The notes beneath the pieces were generated by a model. That model saw nothing but the letters and a program-made list of their open reading frames with translations, was not told the origin of the DNA and made no database searches. From Bugulina stolonifera (lineage: Eukaryota > Bryozoa > Gymnolaemata > Cheilostomatida > Bugulidae), in contig OW285192.1 of the NCBI GenBank assembly GCA_935421135.1, positions 16,469,001 to 16,533,000 of the forward strand: a stretch of 64,000 nt of DNA, written 5' to 3'. Numbering within the stretch: the first letter of the stretch is position 1; each line of letters opens with the position of its first letter. This document shows, piece by piece, positions 14,530 through 60,896 of the stretch. The position numbers and the translations under genes are program-made.

Positions 14530-15758
14530 AACGAAAAAAATAGACACTATTGTGACTCTGCATGACATCACAATGATATTGACTGAGAGCACATTGCTGG
14601 GCATCTGTGGTTCTGTAGGGAGTGGTAAAGCATTCATCGTCATACAGGCTATACCCAGAATGGTAACTTAGAAGCTAACACTCATGCACATAGAAAATGA
14701 ACCAATTACAGAACAGTTATGCACAACCCTGGCATACTTGCGCTATGTTGGCAGATGTACATGTACCTATTATTTGAAATATTTACATTGTATTACTTCC
14801 ATGTACTAGTATACTGTGATATGATTATATTTAATCCGAGTTCCAAACCTCAATTTGACAAAACGTATATTACGTCTGTTTAATTGGAAGTCAAGCTGAA
14901 GAAAGATTAAGTTGATGATGATAGAATACCTGAACTTACATGTATATACAATCCAAAGGGTTACAAGATTTCTGCAGGTTTTATGAGTATGAGCAATCTG
15001 ATATATGAATATGACATAAATATCTATCATATCAAGGTGTACAAGCATACAAGAATGATTTATTTTATTAGTTCCCCATTAAGTGATGGATAACATGCAT
15101 TTCACTGTGTACATGTCAAAGGAAAAGAGGAGATCATTGTATTTGTGATTAAAAAAAAGAAAATAGACTACATCACGTGTATATTCCGCAACCCGCTTGG
15201 ATTATTATGCAACTGTAAGAGAGAAAATTCTCTTGGGTCAAAAACATGATGTTAAAAGACACAAAGCAGTATGCACTGAAAAGTTGTCTAATTTTGGAAC
15301 ATTAGAACATTTGCTACCAACAATATCCCAGCTAGCTGCAAAACTCCACCTTACCTACCTTTCCTAGTTTTTAGATATGAGGAAGTAGTAGAAGCCTGTG
15401 CTTTAGTGAGTGACTGGAAGCAGCTTCAAGCTGGAGATCAGACTGAAATTGGAGAGAGAGGAATAAATTTATCATCTGGAAGACAAAAGCAAAGAATCAG
15501 TATAGCCAGAGCTATCCATAGGTAATATATGTACAGTACTGCACATATTGTATATTACGCTCTATTGCAAAAAACGTCAGCGTGTCCATGTAATGCTAAT
15601 TATATTGTATAATTCCTGTTTGCAGTGACTCAGATATGGTTCTGCTAGATGACCCCCTGTCAGCAGTAGATGCTCATGTAGGTCAGCTTATATTTACTAA
15701 CTGCTTGAAAAGACTCTTACAGTATAAAACTGTTCTGTTGGTTAAACATCAGTTACAG
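14530..15758 (+). pseudogene. Decayed ABCC NBD1 relic
   Basis: Four blocks match consecutive NBD1 exons of copy C (exons 11-14): 14534-14661, about 15160-15255, 15375-15521 and 15626-15758. Walker A reads GSVGSGKAF, so the Thr/Ser after the Lys is lost. The second block is frame-broken. The signature reads LSSGRQ after a 3-base insertion. The donor after the last block is GC instead of GT. No membrane exons flank it. The order NBD2 (copy B) then NBD1 relic then full gene C is what unequal crossing-over followed by deletion would leave. Confidence 0.85.
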
Positions 15759-16883
15759 GCTCCCACTCCTCAGCATATTACATGTTTTTTAAATGGGAAC
15801 TCAGTTTTCAAAGCTTGATATAAAATCTCTGTTAGAATAGCTTTGCATAACCTTGCCCTTTCTATGCTACAATATCACCGTGCAGTATGATGATACATGT
15901 ACTATAACAGCTTAGTGTAATACAATGTACAATGACACATGTACAATCAAAGTTATTATTTAATAATTTATATAAGCATATCAATGTACACCGACAGAAA
16001 CATCATACTGTTGCATGCAGGTAAACTGGAGGAAGTTATTATACCCATGGGAGTGAAGACTAATTTCCAACTACATCTTCTTCTTCATTTCCTACTCACA
16101 AATTTTATTCTAGCAAACTGTAAAAGAAGTGCAGACAACTCATATTTGATCTATACAGTGAAACTTGCTTGATTCAAACTCCAAGGAACCACCATAATTG
16201 GTTTGAATTAGGCCTGAGTTTGGATTGTAAGATCACTTCACTTACATGTATATAAAACCATTTACATGTATATAGTGCTCAGCAGGATCAAGGCTTATAG
16301 TTTGAGCTAACCAAGTTTTTGAGTTATTCAAAGCAAGTACCACTGTACTATTCTCTATGGTGATGGTATTCTATAGTAATTTTATTCTTTAACATCTACA
16401 TTCTACTGTTTATGTCGATTATTTTAGACATACTGCAACCTTTCAGATGCTAGTAACAGTTGTTAGTGGTACAGTAGCATTGTGTGATACCATATCAACT
16501 TGTGACCAAATGCTTACATAAACCAGCATTTACATTATGCAAGCAGGAACACATGTACATATACATTTACCTCAGTGAATATTGCATCTCTATTTCAAAG
16601 ACACCTAAGCCTACTTCAAAGTATATTGACTACCAGCATGAAGGGCTACTTTGATAACGTTTTGTTTGTTCTCCGTTAGCATTTCTTATTTGATCGCAGT
16701 ATTTGTTAGAGTGTAGCACAAGCATTGAGCACATCTCTTTACCGGATTGTTTTCTCACTCCACTATTAAAGAGCATGTGAACAAGTAGTCTGTTCTTTTA
16801 GACTGCCTGTTAACAACTTTTAGCTAGTAGAAACTTCTGTCTGCTGTCTCATTAGTAGAGCGGCAAGAAGAACTGCCGTGAGT
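15759..16883 (+). promoter_or_regulatory. 5' flank of ABCC copy C
   Basis: From about 15940 to the start codon this aligns with the flank of copy D (about 35410-36406), so the upstream region was duplicated with the gene. No TATA box or initiator could be assigned. The 5' UTR may include a non-coding exon. Confidence 0.45.
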
Positions 16884-33743
<16,860 letters not shown>

Positions 33744-33816
33744 AATGGTCATTTTGAGGTTCTACTGTAGCTAACAAATACTGATGATCCTTTTTCTTCA
33801 TATTATTCATGTCAGC

Positions 33817-34753
33817 TGCAGTAGGGGAGACGGGGGGAGGGGGCACATTAGGACAAAATTTACATTTTTCAGTTTTGCTCGCTGGCATTCTTGAATAAAT
33901 GCTTGAAATCACTTTTAAAACATGCTTTCATATGTTTTCTATATAGATTCTTAGTAAAAATGTTCTAGCAATTACCAATTTTTCATAAAGTGAACTTTAC
34001 ATAGAGTTGTCAATTGTCCCATCCTGCCCCCTATTTAAGTTATGTATTTGAAAAGTAAAGGAATAACCTAAAACAGTAATTATAAGCAATATTAGTGCTA
34101 AAATCCATCAAATACATAGATTGTCAATATTTGCTAACTGCCCTTGCTAAAGAATTGACTTGCTGATTGTGGTAACATTGTCAGCTTCTTGTTAACTACT
34201 TTCTTCACCGCTTGAAGAATGTCTTCATAGCTATGCCTGACTCTAGCAGTAGGTTTTCTGTTCCTAGCTATGTTCTAAAAACCCAAAATAATTGTTCGCT
34301 TCATCAACCTTAAAAACTGATACATATGGGGCTAATTGGGACATGTTCCAATTAGCCCCCAAGACATGCGTCCCAATGCGCCCCGATAGGACTTTTTTAT
34401 GTAAACCACGTCTAACTTAAAATTAAATTGCTTTAGCACTCAATTGATTGATACGCTGTGATCCTCATTAACAGTGTTTCAAACTACCAAAGGGACAAAA
34501 ACATAATCATAAGCATGTTGCTAATATAATTAAATCAATGCCGAGGTAAATAAATACTTTTGGTACGAAAATTTTTCATTTGCCCACCAAATTCTTTTGT
34601 TTTCAATTAGCCTGCTCTTTTCAACATGGCAACCATGTTATGCCATTTCCTGTTTTCAACTGAACTTTGGCAGTTGTAGAAAGAAGAAAACTACCTATAG
34701 TCAAATTGTCCCAATGTCCCCCCCCCCCCCCCCCCCCCCCGTCTCCCCTACTG
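33817..34753. mobile_element. Non-autonomous DNA transposon with G/C-run TIRs
   Basis: About 935 bp just past the end of copy C. The left end reads CAGTAGGGGAGACGGGG followed by GGGGCACATTAGGACAAA. The right end is its reverse complement, with a run of about 25 C (34719-34742) and then GTCTCCCCTACTG. No coding capacity was seen and a target duplication could not be fixed. The family is unknown; a CAG-starting TIR could fit hAT-like elements. Confidence 0.65.
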
Positions 34754-36406
34754 TTAGTTCTAAACAATTGTCATCATAACCATTTATAGATCTGCATGAA
34801 AATAGCTATGTTGTTTATTGCTCGGTGAATTTCAGAGAGAACTAGAGAAAAGGCAAATGATCTTGCATACTGTATTGTAAGAGTAGAAACTGTGTGTAAA
34901 TATTTCATCCGTGTGCCATTATGTTCAAATTTCAAACTTATGGAATTAAAGTAATTATACAGTTGTTTAACTCCACACCATCATTTTATCTGCTCTCTCT
35001 CTACATCTACTGCATTTTCCATATATGAAATACATGTGAATTATAGATCAAAGAGAGAAAATCAGTCCTTGTTGAAATATTGCGTATATTATAAAGAATA
35101 AAATTTAGTGCACTTAGAAACATACTAGCGTAGCAAAGTAGCAAATGGTGGTGGGGTATTAAAAATGTTATACATGCATAGCATTTTGTTTAAAGGTAAG
35201 TCTCGCTTGATTTATAATTAAACCCAATTTCTTACATCACCCCACATTATTACATTATGTTACATACAGTATCACTTCAATTTTTAATACATAGATTCTA
35301 GTTAAATTGTAAAGTTATAAATTATATCTCCATTATAACTTCATTCCCAAACAAAACAAAATTTATCATTTAATATTTATAAAATTAAGAAAGGAAACCA
35401 CAAGCATCTCTTGTAAAATAAGTGCACTCTATAACAAACACTTATAACATAAGCATATACATGTACGTGTACAGAGACATTATGCTGTTTCGTGCAGGAA
35501 CTAGAAGAAGCGCTTATACTCATGGCGGTAAAGGCATAATTCCACGTACATATTTTTCTTCTTCATTTTATCTATATGGTGAAGTTTACTTAATTCAAAC
35601 TCCAAGGGACCGCAATAATAGGTTTGAGTTAGACCTGCGTTTGAATTGTAAGATCACTCCACTTATATGAAACCATATATATAGTGCTTAGCAAGGACCA
35701 AGGCTAATAGTTTGAACTAACCAAGTTTTTGAATTATCCAAGGCTGACTTAAGCAAGGCCCACTGTGTTTATTCTCTATGGTGATCGTATTTTATAATAT
35801 CTCTGTTCTTTAATTTATTATACATTCCGCTATTCATGCTGCTTATTAGAGACGTACTGCAACCTTTCAGACATTAGTAGCAGACGTTAGTGATTCAGCA
35901 GCATTGTATTATTCCATGTTGACTTGCAACCAAATGCTTACATGAAACAGCATTTACATTGCATATTATGCAAGCATGGACACATATACATTTACCTCTG
36001 TGAATATCAATTAGGTGCAGCAGTGAAGAAATTTGGATAGCCTTCGTTCCCTATATTATGCAAGCATGGACACATGTACACTTACCTCTGTGAATATACG
36101 GCCCACATCGTTTCTCTATTTCAAAGACACCTACTTCAAATTATATCGACTACAAGCATGAAGGGCTATTTTGACAAAATTGTTTCTTCTTCGTTAGCAT
36201 TTTGTATTTGATCACTGAATTGGGTAGAGAAACATGGTGAGTGTATAGAGGAGATCCATTTACCTGATTATTTTATCACTCAATTACTAAAGAGCGTGTG
36301 AATAAGTACGTCTGTTCTCTTGGACTACTTGTTGAAAATTCTCAGCTAGTAGAAACTTCTATCTGCTGTCTAATTAGTAGAGCTGGCAAGAGGAACTATA
36401 GTAAAT
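34754..36406 (+). promoter_or_regulatory. Spacer and 5' flank of ABCC copy D
   Basis: The first part resembles the inverted-repeat arm at 14470-14526. From about 35410 it aligns with the flank of copy C. No core promoter motif could be assigned. Confidence 0.45.
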
Positions 36407-54068
<17,662 letters not shown>

Positions 54069-54497
54069 GTAAGTAAGTTAAGCATTTTCTTTGCATGTAA
54101 ATTGGGTGCATAAAATAATAGGTTACTTTGGCTGCCATGTGTTGATACTTTCAGTGGGTTTCCATGGTTTGAACACATTAAACTTAGTGAGTTTCTACAA
54201 TATGGTTTGCGCACAGTGCACTTTGAGCACAGCTGAAATTATTGGATGAATCAGATTACTCTAAACTCTGTCAGTTTGGGGTCTCAGTGCACATACTTAC
54301 TGGTTTACATGGTTTCATGATTCATGTAGCACTTGGTGGAAACAGAGTGAGCCTGGTATGCATGATTAAGCACACCAGTCAGTTGCTCTAAAGCACGAGC
54401 CTGTCCCCATGTCATGCTAAACTAGTAATTGTTAGCAACAACTGTTATTAGTGAGTAGTATAGTCAGTGCAGATCTACACAGACACCCGGCCCTTTC

Positions 54498-55014
54498 CGC
54501 GTCGTATTAGCCCTAGATCCAAAAACTCCCCGGGCGGACGACCACCCCACCCGTCCTCTCGCCCCTCCTCTCCCCTAAACCTCACTCTATGTGCAAAGCC
54601 CTAGAACCTACTCCCCCCCATCGCGGGTGGGGTTTCAAAAACCTCATCGGCTGTTCCGCGGAACCCAGTCTAAAGAGCAAACCCCTCGCCCCATCCCACG
54701 GCTCGGGCGAGGGGGCGCGCGCGTACGCGCGCGCCCCCCCCCCCCGCCCCGCGAACCCCACCCGTCCTCCCTCCACCCGTCCCCGCCCCTCCCCACCCCA
54801 CCCCACCCCAAACCCCTCCGCCTCGCCCTCCGCCTCGCCCTCCGCCTCGCGGCGGTTCTCGTTCGCGAGTCCAGCCGTGGCCCCACGCCGCCCTCCCCCC
54901 GCCCATCCCCCGCCCCTCCCCCGCCCTCCCGCCCCAACGACCCGTCGCGACCCTCGCGGGCGGACCGTCGGCTGGAGTAGGGTGAAGCGAAGGAAAATAC
55001 GGGTTAGAGTAATG
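54498..55014. repeat. Left terminal inverted repeat of the PolB element
   Basis: About 517 bp, pairing with 63499-64000. It is very GC-rich, with C-runs, CCGCCTCGCCCT repeats (three here, one fewer in the right copy) and a perfect palindrome GCGCGCGTACGCGCGC extended by G5/C5 (54711-54738). The pairing probably continues left to about 54480; the partner bases lie outside the window. Confidence 0.93.
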
Positions 55015-55427
55015 ATAGGCTACACCCGTGCGGAGTGCCCGTGCAGAGTTTACGACGCTGACTATACTACTATAAAAAACTTACCGAGTGGTGGTGGTGG
55101 TGCTTCCGGATGATTTCTTCGCCGGGGACTGTTGAGAATGAACTGGTCGGGGTGACACCGCACTCGCGCGCTCCTCCGTTCGAGCGCCCCCGGACCTTCG
55201 ATGAAAGACTCGGGTCTTAACCCTCATTTTCCCCGGACCCTCCCCTAGGGAAATCGCCCGTCCCCGTGACGAGCGGCGAGAGAAAGTGAAGGCGGTGGCT
55301 CTTCCGCGCTTCAAACCGTAGACTTCGCGAGGAGGTTAGCCGACGACATCATCGCTCGGAGGGGTAGAAATAGAAATAGATAAACGGGATAGATGGATGA
55401 TTGTCTTCTCATCGCCATCATCATCAC

Positions 55428-55458
<31 letters not shown>

Positions 55459-55893
55459 CAAATAGACCCGCCTCTACGATGATGTCGTTGACTCGCCACC
55501 AATTTCTTTGACCACCGCGTCCACTTTCCCCCGGGTAGCAAACTCCGATAGGGAGAGAGCGCATCGTGCGCGTGCGATGTCACCCCCCACCTACGAATGA
55601 AGACAATAGAAGAAATGTGAACTGATAAGGGGTGAGTATGAGCGGAAGCTGCGCTAGTATCGTCTACCCCTTTGGTTTGGAGAGGTAAATGATTTTTAAT
55701 GTATTAGCTAGTGTTTTATTGCTCGGTTTTAAGGCTACAACCGGTAAACCCTCCGTTTTGAGGACGGAGACCCCTTACAATAGAGAGTGAATGTGAAAAA
55801 AATTATACGGGTATATGTACAAGGGTTATGATGCACTGTTCGTTTACTCTCCAATTTATCGAATGAAGTAGTCTCATCTCCGAGAAATCAGTA
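55015..55893. other. Region between left TIR and the polymerase gene
   Basis: No confident gene. Two short - strand open frames (55081-55314 and 55311-55583) have skewed composition. One runs through a (CAT)n array (55418-55455), read as Met repeats. They could be exons of an unrecognised small gene, but no splice structure or domain supports this. Confidence 0.4.
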
Positions 55894-58800
55894 CTAGCAT
55901 TCTATAGGACTCGTACTCACCCCGTCTTCTGCAACCTTCCGCTTACCATAGAAGTAGGTGAGTCCGGTCTTTAGCTGGGTGTAGCTATACGTTTGGTTTC
56001 CTCTTCTGATAAAACCCCGATTGTCCCCTCTCACCGACTCCCCTGTCCTGAGCACGGAGAGGAACTTCTCTTTGGTTAGGGCGTTTCCTCTTTTGTTTAG
56101 TCCTTTGCTGCTATACTTGCTATCACCATCAGCGGACCAGCAAAAGTATGTTTTTGAGTTGAGCGCGATGACCCCCTCCCCCCGAAACTCCTCCTTAAAC
56201 AGGCCGGGGGTTCGTGTTTCGTATCGTTGCACCTTCTCACAACATTCCCTCATCTCCCACTCTTGGCCAAGCACCTTGGTCGTGATAAAGTCTTCCTTGT
56301 GCCTATCGCAGAAGGGTCTGGGAAACCATCTACCATATTCTCTGTAGAACTCTTCTTTTTTATCTTTTCGGATGACCTCATCTATACTACGAGCACTCAG
56401 AGCCATGTAAGCGCTATCCGTGTCCATTTCTACGTACTCAAAGTCCTCTCTGCTGACGAATCTGTGAAAATAAAACGGACGGGTTGTAGGGGGGTTGGGG
56501 TTGACACCAAAGAATAAATAGAGAAGGATTTGATAAAATCTTTGTATAGTCTAGTTCTACTTACCTATCCATAAAGTCGTAGTAGAATTCTAGCATTCTC
56601 AACTTGGCTCTCTGGAGGATAACGAATCCTACGACAGATGGAACATCCATTCGAATCTAAAAGAAAGAAAGAGAGAGAGAGAGTTTACCCTACCACTCAG
56701 AAAAAGTTTCGTCAAATCAAGAATCAAAATAAAAAAAAAGATTGTCAACACTTGCCTTTTTCTTGTGAAGCTCTATCTCAAAGTAGTTTTCATCAACTTC
56801 GTTTAGACTAGAAAAGTGCCTACTCCTCACTTTGACAGCCGCCTCCTCTACTGTCTCCACATACTTGACAGTCTTATGTTTCTCTTTATTTGTTATGGTC
56901 TTTCCGTAGGCTGAATTCCCAACGAGCTTGCTGGTGCTGGCCAAGAGGGCCAGGTCGGGGTTCACATCCCCACCTCTTCTTGCGTCTGAGACCGAAGAAC
57001 CAAAGTCTTTGTAGATGGCTCGTGGGATAAAGTGAACAAACTGATAGATCCTGGTAATTATCAAACCTTGATCTAGATACCATCTAGCCAGATCGGAGAG
57101 TAGTGTGATTCGCTCGCCAAAAAGACTCCCCACGAGCATTCGCTGAGGTCTCTTCAAGAATCCGTTCTGTTCGGCAAAAGCGCGCATGTGTTCGCTAAGG
57201 TGTTCTCTTCCCACGTTTATATTCTTGAAAATAGGTGCCATCTCAGAGAACTTCGCTTTTAGCTCTTCGGGTACGGAAATGTCACACTCCACTAAACCAT
57301 AGTACTCTCCACTACGAATGTTATTGATTATCTTATCGAGGTTGACGTAACCCCTCTCCGGATAGAGAGAAGAAAAGAAGATGGCGAGAAATGTCCTAAC
57401 TTCTACATCCGAACGAACTCGCGCTTCCCACTCACACTGCCGAGTGGTGATGAGCTTATAGCCTAGAGCCTTGATGTAATCTTCTTTCCTTGCAGTGTCC
57501 ACCCGGAGCTCTTCATTCGTCATGTTTCTGACACCTTTTCCGTTCCCTCCTAGCTCGCACTCGTGCCCATGCCAGTAGCAACCGTGGAATTGGTACACCG
57601 TTCGACTCTGTTCGCTATAACCATCCACTGGTAGGTTGTGACAGCCTATCCTCATTTCTCCTCCATTCTGTTGGTGAAGGATGACCTCTCCTCTCTTCCA
57701 CGATTGGAACTCTAACCAACCATGCGCCACTTTGCTGAACTTTTTAATAGGTTCTAGAGCAAAGCCTCGGCTCTCTAGCCTCCGCCTGGGATAACCCGTA
57801 GGCATATTCCCCATCATACAGTATAGGTAGAGGGCGTTGGCATCAACTCCCAGAATGGACCTACAGGGTTTTGCGGATGTGCCATACATCTTCTCTCGAA
57901 TAGAGGTCACTCCAACTTCATGATGTCTGTGAAAGATAATGCTTGGCCCTCCCACGAGGTTATCGCGAAGAGTATGGTACAGACTTTTGCTCTCCTCATC
58001 GAACAGACATATGGGTTGCGAGTTGCAAAGTTCGTCTCGGAGAGACATTAACCTATGCAGCGGAAGAGCGGCTTGTGGAGGAGAGTAGCCATAAGGTCGG
58101 GCCTCCACCTCCTTAAACAACCATCTGATAGCCAAGCCTGGAAGCGAGATTGCGGATTTCAACATGTCAATACCCTTTTGTCGATAGATAGAGCTCTGAC
58201 GTGCAATGGCCTCGATGAATGGGGCCACATCGAGGTTGTTGTACCAGATGAGAAAATCCCTGAACGTTTCCATGTTCTCTCTTTCCCACACGACCTGACA
58301 GTGGTGATAATCTTGCTCGCTCAATTCTTGCTGAGTCAGCGAGTTGAAAAAACTCTCTCGGGGAGGGAGTCCATAATAATCCAACCTTCTCAGGGAATCT
58401 ACCCAGTCATAAGGAAAGAATCCCTTACTCTCTGACACGCCAAATGCCTTCAAGTATTTGGAGTAGTTGAAGCCCGGTGCGATAAAGTTGCATATGTCAA
58501 GGAACCTAAAACGTCTACTCTCCACGCAGGACATACTGTTAACACGCTTAACGATGAAGACAAAATCTTCTCCCTCCTCCTCTTGTAGAGAGCGAAGCAA
58601 AGGTCCCTTTAGTATATTTAGGTCATACTTTTGTGAGTTGAAACCAACCACCGGAACGCTGGAGATGTGCTGTTCTAACTCTCTTTCTAATCCGGAGAGA
58701 CCGGACTTCACCCTGTAAGTCGAGACGTTAGAGAACTTTTCGTCAGCAAAGGCTTCTTCTCTATCCGCCCGATCCGCAAGGAAAGTAGAGAGTCGCTTGC

Positions 58801-60555
58801 GTACATCCCGGAATCTTTCTCCGAACAAATCTCCTGCCACGTCAGCAATCTTTGCTATGTAGTGGACGAATTGACGAATGCACTTCGTTCCATCCTTGCT
58901 GTCGACACTCCTCACAAAGCACTTGGCCTGCTCAAACCCCGGGACGTTAGAACATACAGATATGCTCAGTAACTCGTGTCTTGCACTAAAAGTCATTGTG
59001 GAGGTGTTAGCTTGTAGGTTGTCTTTTGGCATGAAGCATTCAATATCATAGGTGATATAGTAGGGGTAGTATAAGAGGTCGGGGTTCACCACCTCTATTC
59101 CCGCCACTCGCTTGAGTTTTGTGAATATGGTTGGCGGGGGTCCAAACGTTCCACCAGGGAAAACAAACACCGATGCTTCCTCTGGCGAGCACTTATGTCG
59201 CCGTAGGCTGGACAAACGTGTGAAAGCGCCATCGCACAACTTGCAGGTGAAACATCTGGCAAACGAATCAACATTCTTTATCCAGCTGAAGTGTTTTTCG
59301 TACATGTTGACAAAGAGTTTACGGGCTTTGTTTCGTGCCCCAGATGACCAAACTATCGGAGCTACCCCCTCATCAGTTAGGCAGAAGACTATTATAGATA
59401 TGTCAAAATGATCTTCCAAGGCCAGCAGATCACTCGCGCCCACCCCGGGAAAGTCTGACAAAGTTGATGAGGGTGGGGAAGAAGATCTAGATCGTCTCAT
59501 GTATTGTTTAAACAAGCGATGTGTTGTGGTCTGAGAGGGGCGATGACAGCAACATCCCTTCTTTGGGTCGCAGTTACAGTCATACATCATGGCCAAACAT
59601 CTAAAGAAACACAATTTGTCTGGGTAGGGACGGGCACCTCCTCTGGCCCAAAAGTCTACATCTAGTGCTATCACATGTCGGTTGTTAAGTATGTAGTCTG
59701 GGAGTTTGCTCACTACACCACCCACCTTGCCAATCTCTAGGAGTTTATAGATGTAGAATGTCAAATTTGCAATGTGACGTAAAACCCAAGCGGTGTTCGG
59801 TCTCCTTTGTGCTGACCTCTCTCTCAAGTCGAGCTCCTGCACAGATTCGCAAAACTCTCTCATCTCATTCTCTGCTCTGATCAGTCTTGGCTTGGGGAAG
59901 AACGCGGCATTGTTGCTTGATGAGTGAAAGTAGCGCAACTCTCCACTGGTCTTATGCTCGAGGATGACTCCAGCGCTACAGTTAATCTTCACAGTACAAG
60001 GTACTCTCTTCCACATCGCTCTCAATTTAGTCCACACCTCTTCATCTCCTTCATCTTCACATTCCCCTCTCCACACTCGAACGTTGAGAATGTCTTCTAC
60101 AGGACGAGAGTGTATTGTGGACCTGATCGAGCTCCAATAGCGGGCTAGTAGCACCCCCATCTCATCCCCCTCTTCAGCTGTTGGAGGTTTGGACCAGAAA
60201 ACATCATCAAACTTCTCTGCATCCCCCTCATCTTTTTCCGCCTTGGCCTCGCTATGAAATCGTCTCATGTGATGACCTAGCTTTCTCCTCCCATCAAAAC
60301 ATCCGCCACAAACCGGGCACTTGTGTGGGTGAGCCTGTGCATGCATTCTCTTCGTGTGCCTGTCTAGAGAAAACGCTGTTTTGAGAACCAGACCGCATAG
60401 TTGACAAGTGTGCTCGGCCTGACGAGAGCTCTCCCCCCCTATAAAAATACAAAATAGTAGGGTGTAAGTTATTCTTTTACCTCATACTACTATTAGCAAT
60501 CCACAATTGTTACCAACTACCTCATTTAGCACTAACCTTTTTTACTTGTTGACAT
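55894..60555 (-). CDS. Family B DNA polymerase of the element (protein-primed type likely)
   Basis: Four exons join in phase: 60555-60537, 60438-56756, 56656-56565 and 56461-55894 (4362 nt, 1453 residues). The second intron has a GC donor (AAG|GCAAGT). Domains: two C2H2 fingers (Cys18-His39, Cys47-His68); an N-terminal region with a FFRCLAMMYD segment and a third Cys/His cluster (about 401-423) as in large PolB proteins of metazoan elements; exonuclease motifs DIE (Asp471/Glu473), NSQKYD (607-612) and YNNLD (739-743); polymerase motif A GVDANALYL (Asp872); a HGCYWHGHEC nuclease-like motif (958-967); motif B KLVGNSAYG (1177-1185); motif C DTDS (1278-1281). The C-terminus ends DGVSTSPIEC. Catalytic residues appear intact. 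It should replicate the element from its ends. No separate terminal protein was recognised. Confidence 0.9.
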
Positions 60556-60785
60556 CTCTGATCAGGTGCTGACTAGTAGGTAAGTGTCTCTGTTTAGTCT
60601 CCCTATAAAAAATATATAGTAGTAGGGTGTAAGTTAATTTTTTTGTTTTTGGCTCAATAGCGTTATATACAATAGACACTTCACAATTGCTGCCGATTAC
60701 CCTATTTAGCACTAACCTTATGTTGTACTTGTTGACATCTCTGATCAGGTGCTGACTAGTAGGTAGCTGTCTCTGTTTACTCTCA
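60437..60785. repeat. Direct duplication of the polymerase exon 1 region
   Basis: Two copies, 60437-60600 and 60601-60785, share CCCTATAAAAA, AGTAGGGTGTAAGTTA, ACACAATTG-like and TTGACATCTCTGATCAGG blocks. The proximal copy holds the start codon and the 19-nt coding exon (MSTSKKG). In the distal copy the same ATG is followed by TAA after six codons. The distal copy is therefore 5' leader with an upstream short frame, or a spare non-coding first exon. Confidence 0.8.
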
Positions 60786-60837
60786 CTCTGTTGACTAGAG
60801 GCTGATTGTTCATACTGCTAGAGTGAGAAACTCATAC

Positions 60838-60896
60838 CTTAAATAGTAGTATTCAGTGGGCGGAGTCTAACCATTTCCCCACCCTTGGCAATACCA
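60838..60896 (-). promoter_or_regulatory. Likely core promoter of the polymerase gene
   Basis: On the - strand a CTCCGCCCAC GC-box-like motif (about 60866-60857) is followed by TATTTAAG (about 60847-60840), right at the edge of the repeat palindrome. It lies about 285 nt upstream of the start codon. Confidence 0.45.

Noticed and set aside
54589..55113. Pro/Arg-rich open frames in the left and right TIRs
   Set aside because: Composition follows from GC-rich non-coding DNA; frames are open in several phases and have no recognisable domain.
55081..55583. Third gene of the PolB element on the - strand
   Set aside because: Frames are short, compositionally biased and interrupted by a CAT repeat; no domain or splice model could be supported.
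55894..55930. Splice donor GG|GTGAGT near the end of the polymerase ORF
   Set aside because: Reading through gives DGVSTSPIEC then stop, which resembles the usual C-terminal motif of the family; no convincing downstream exon was found.
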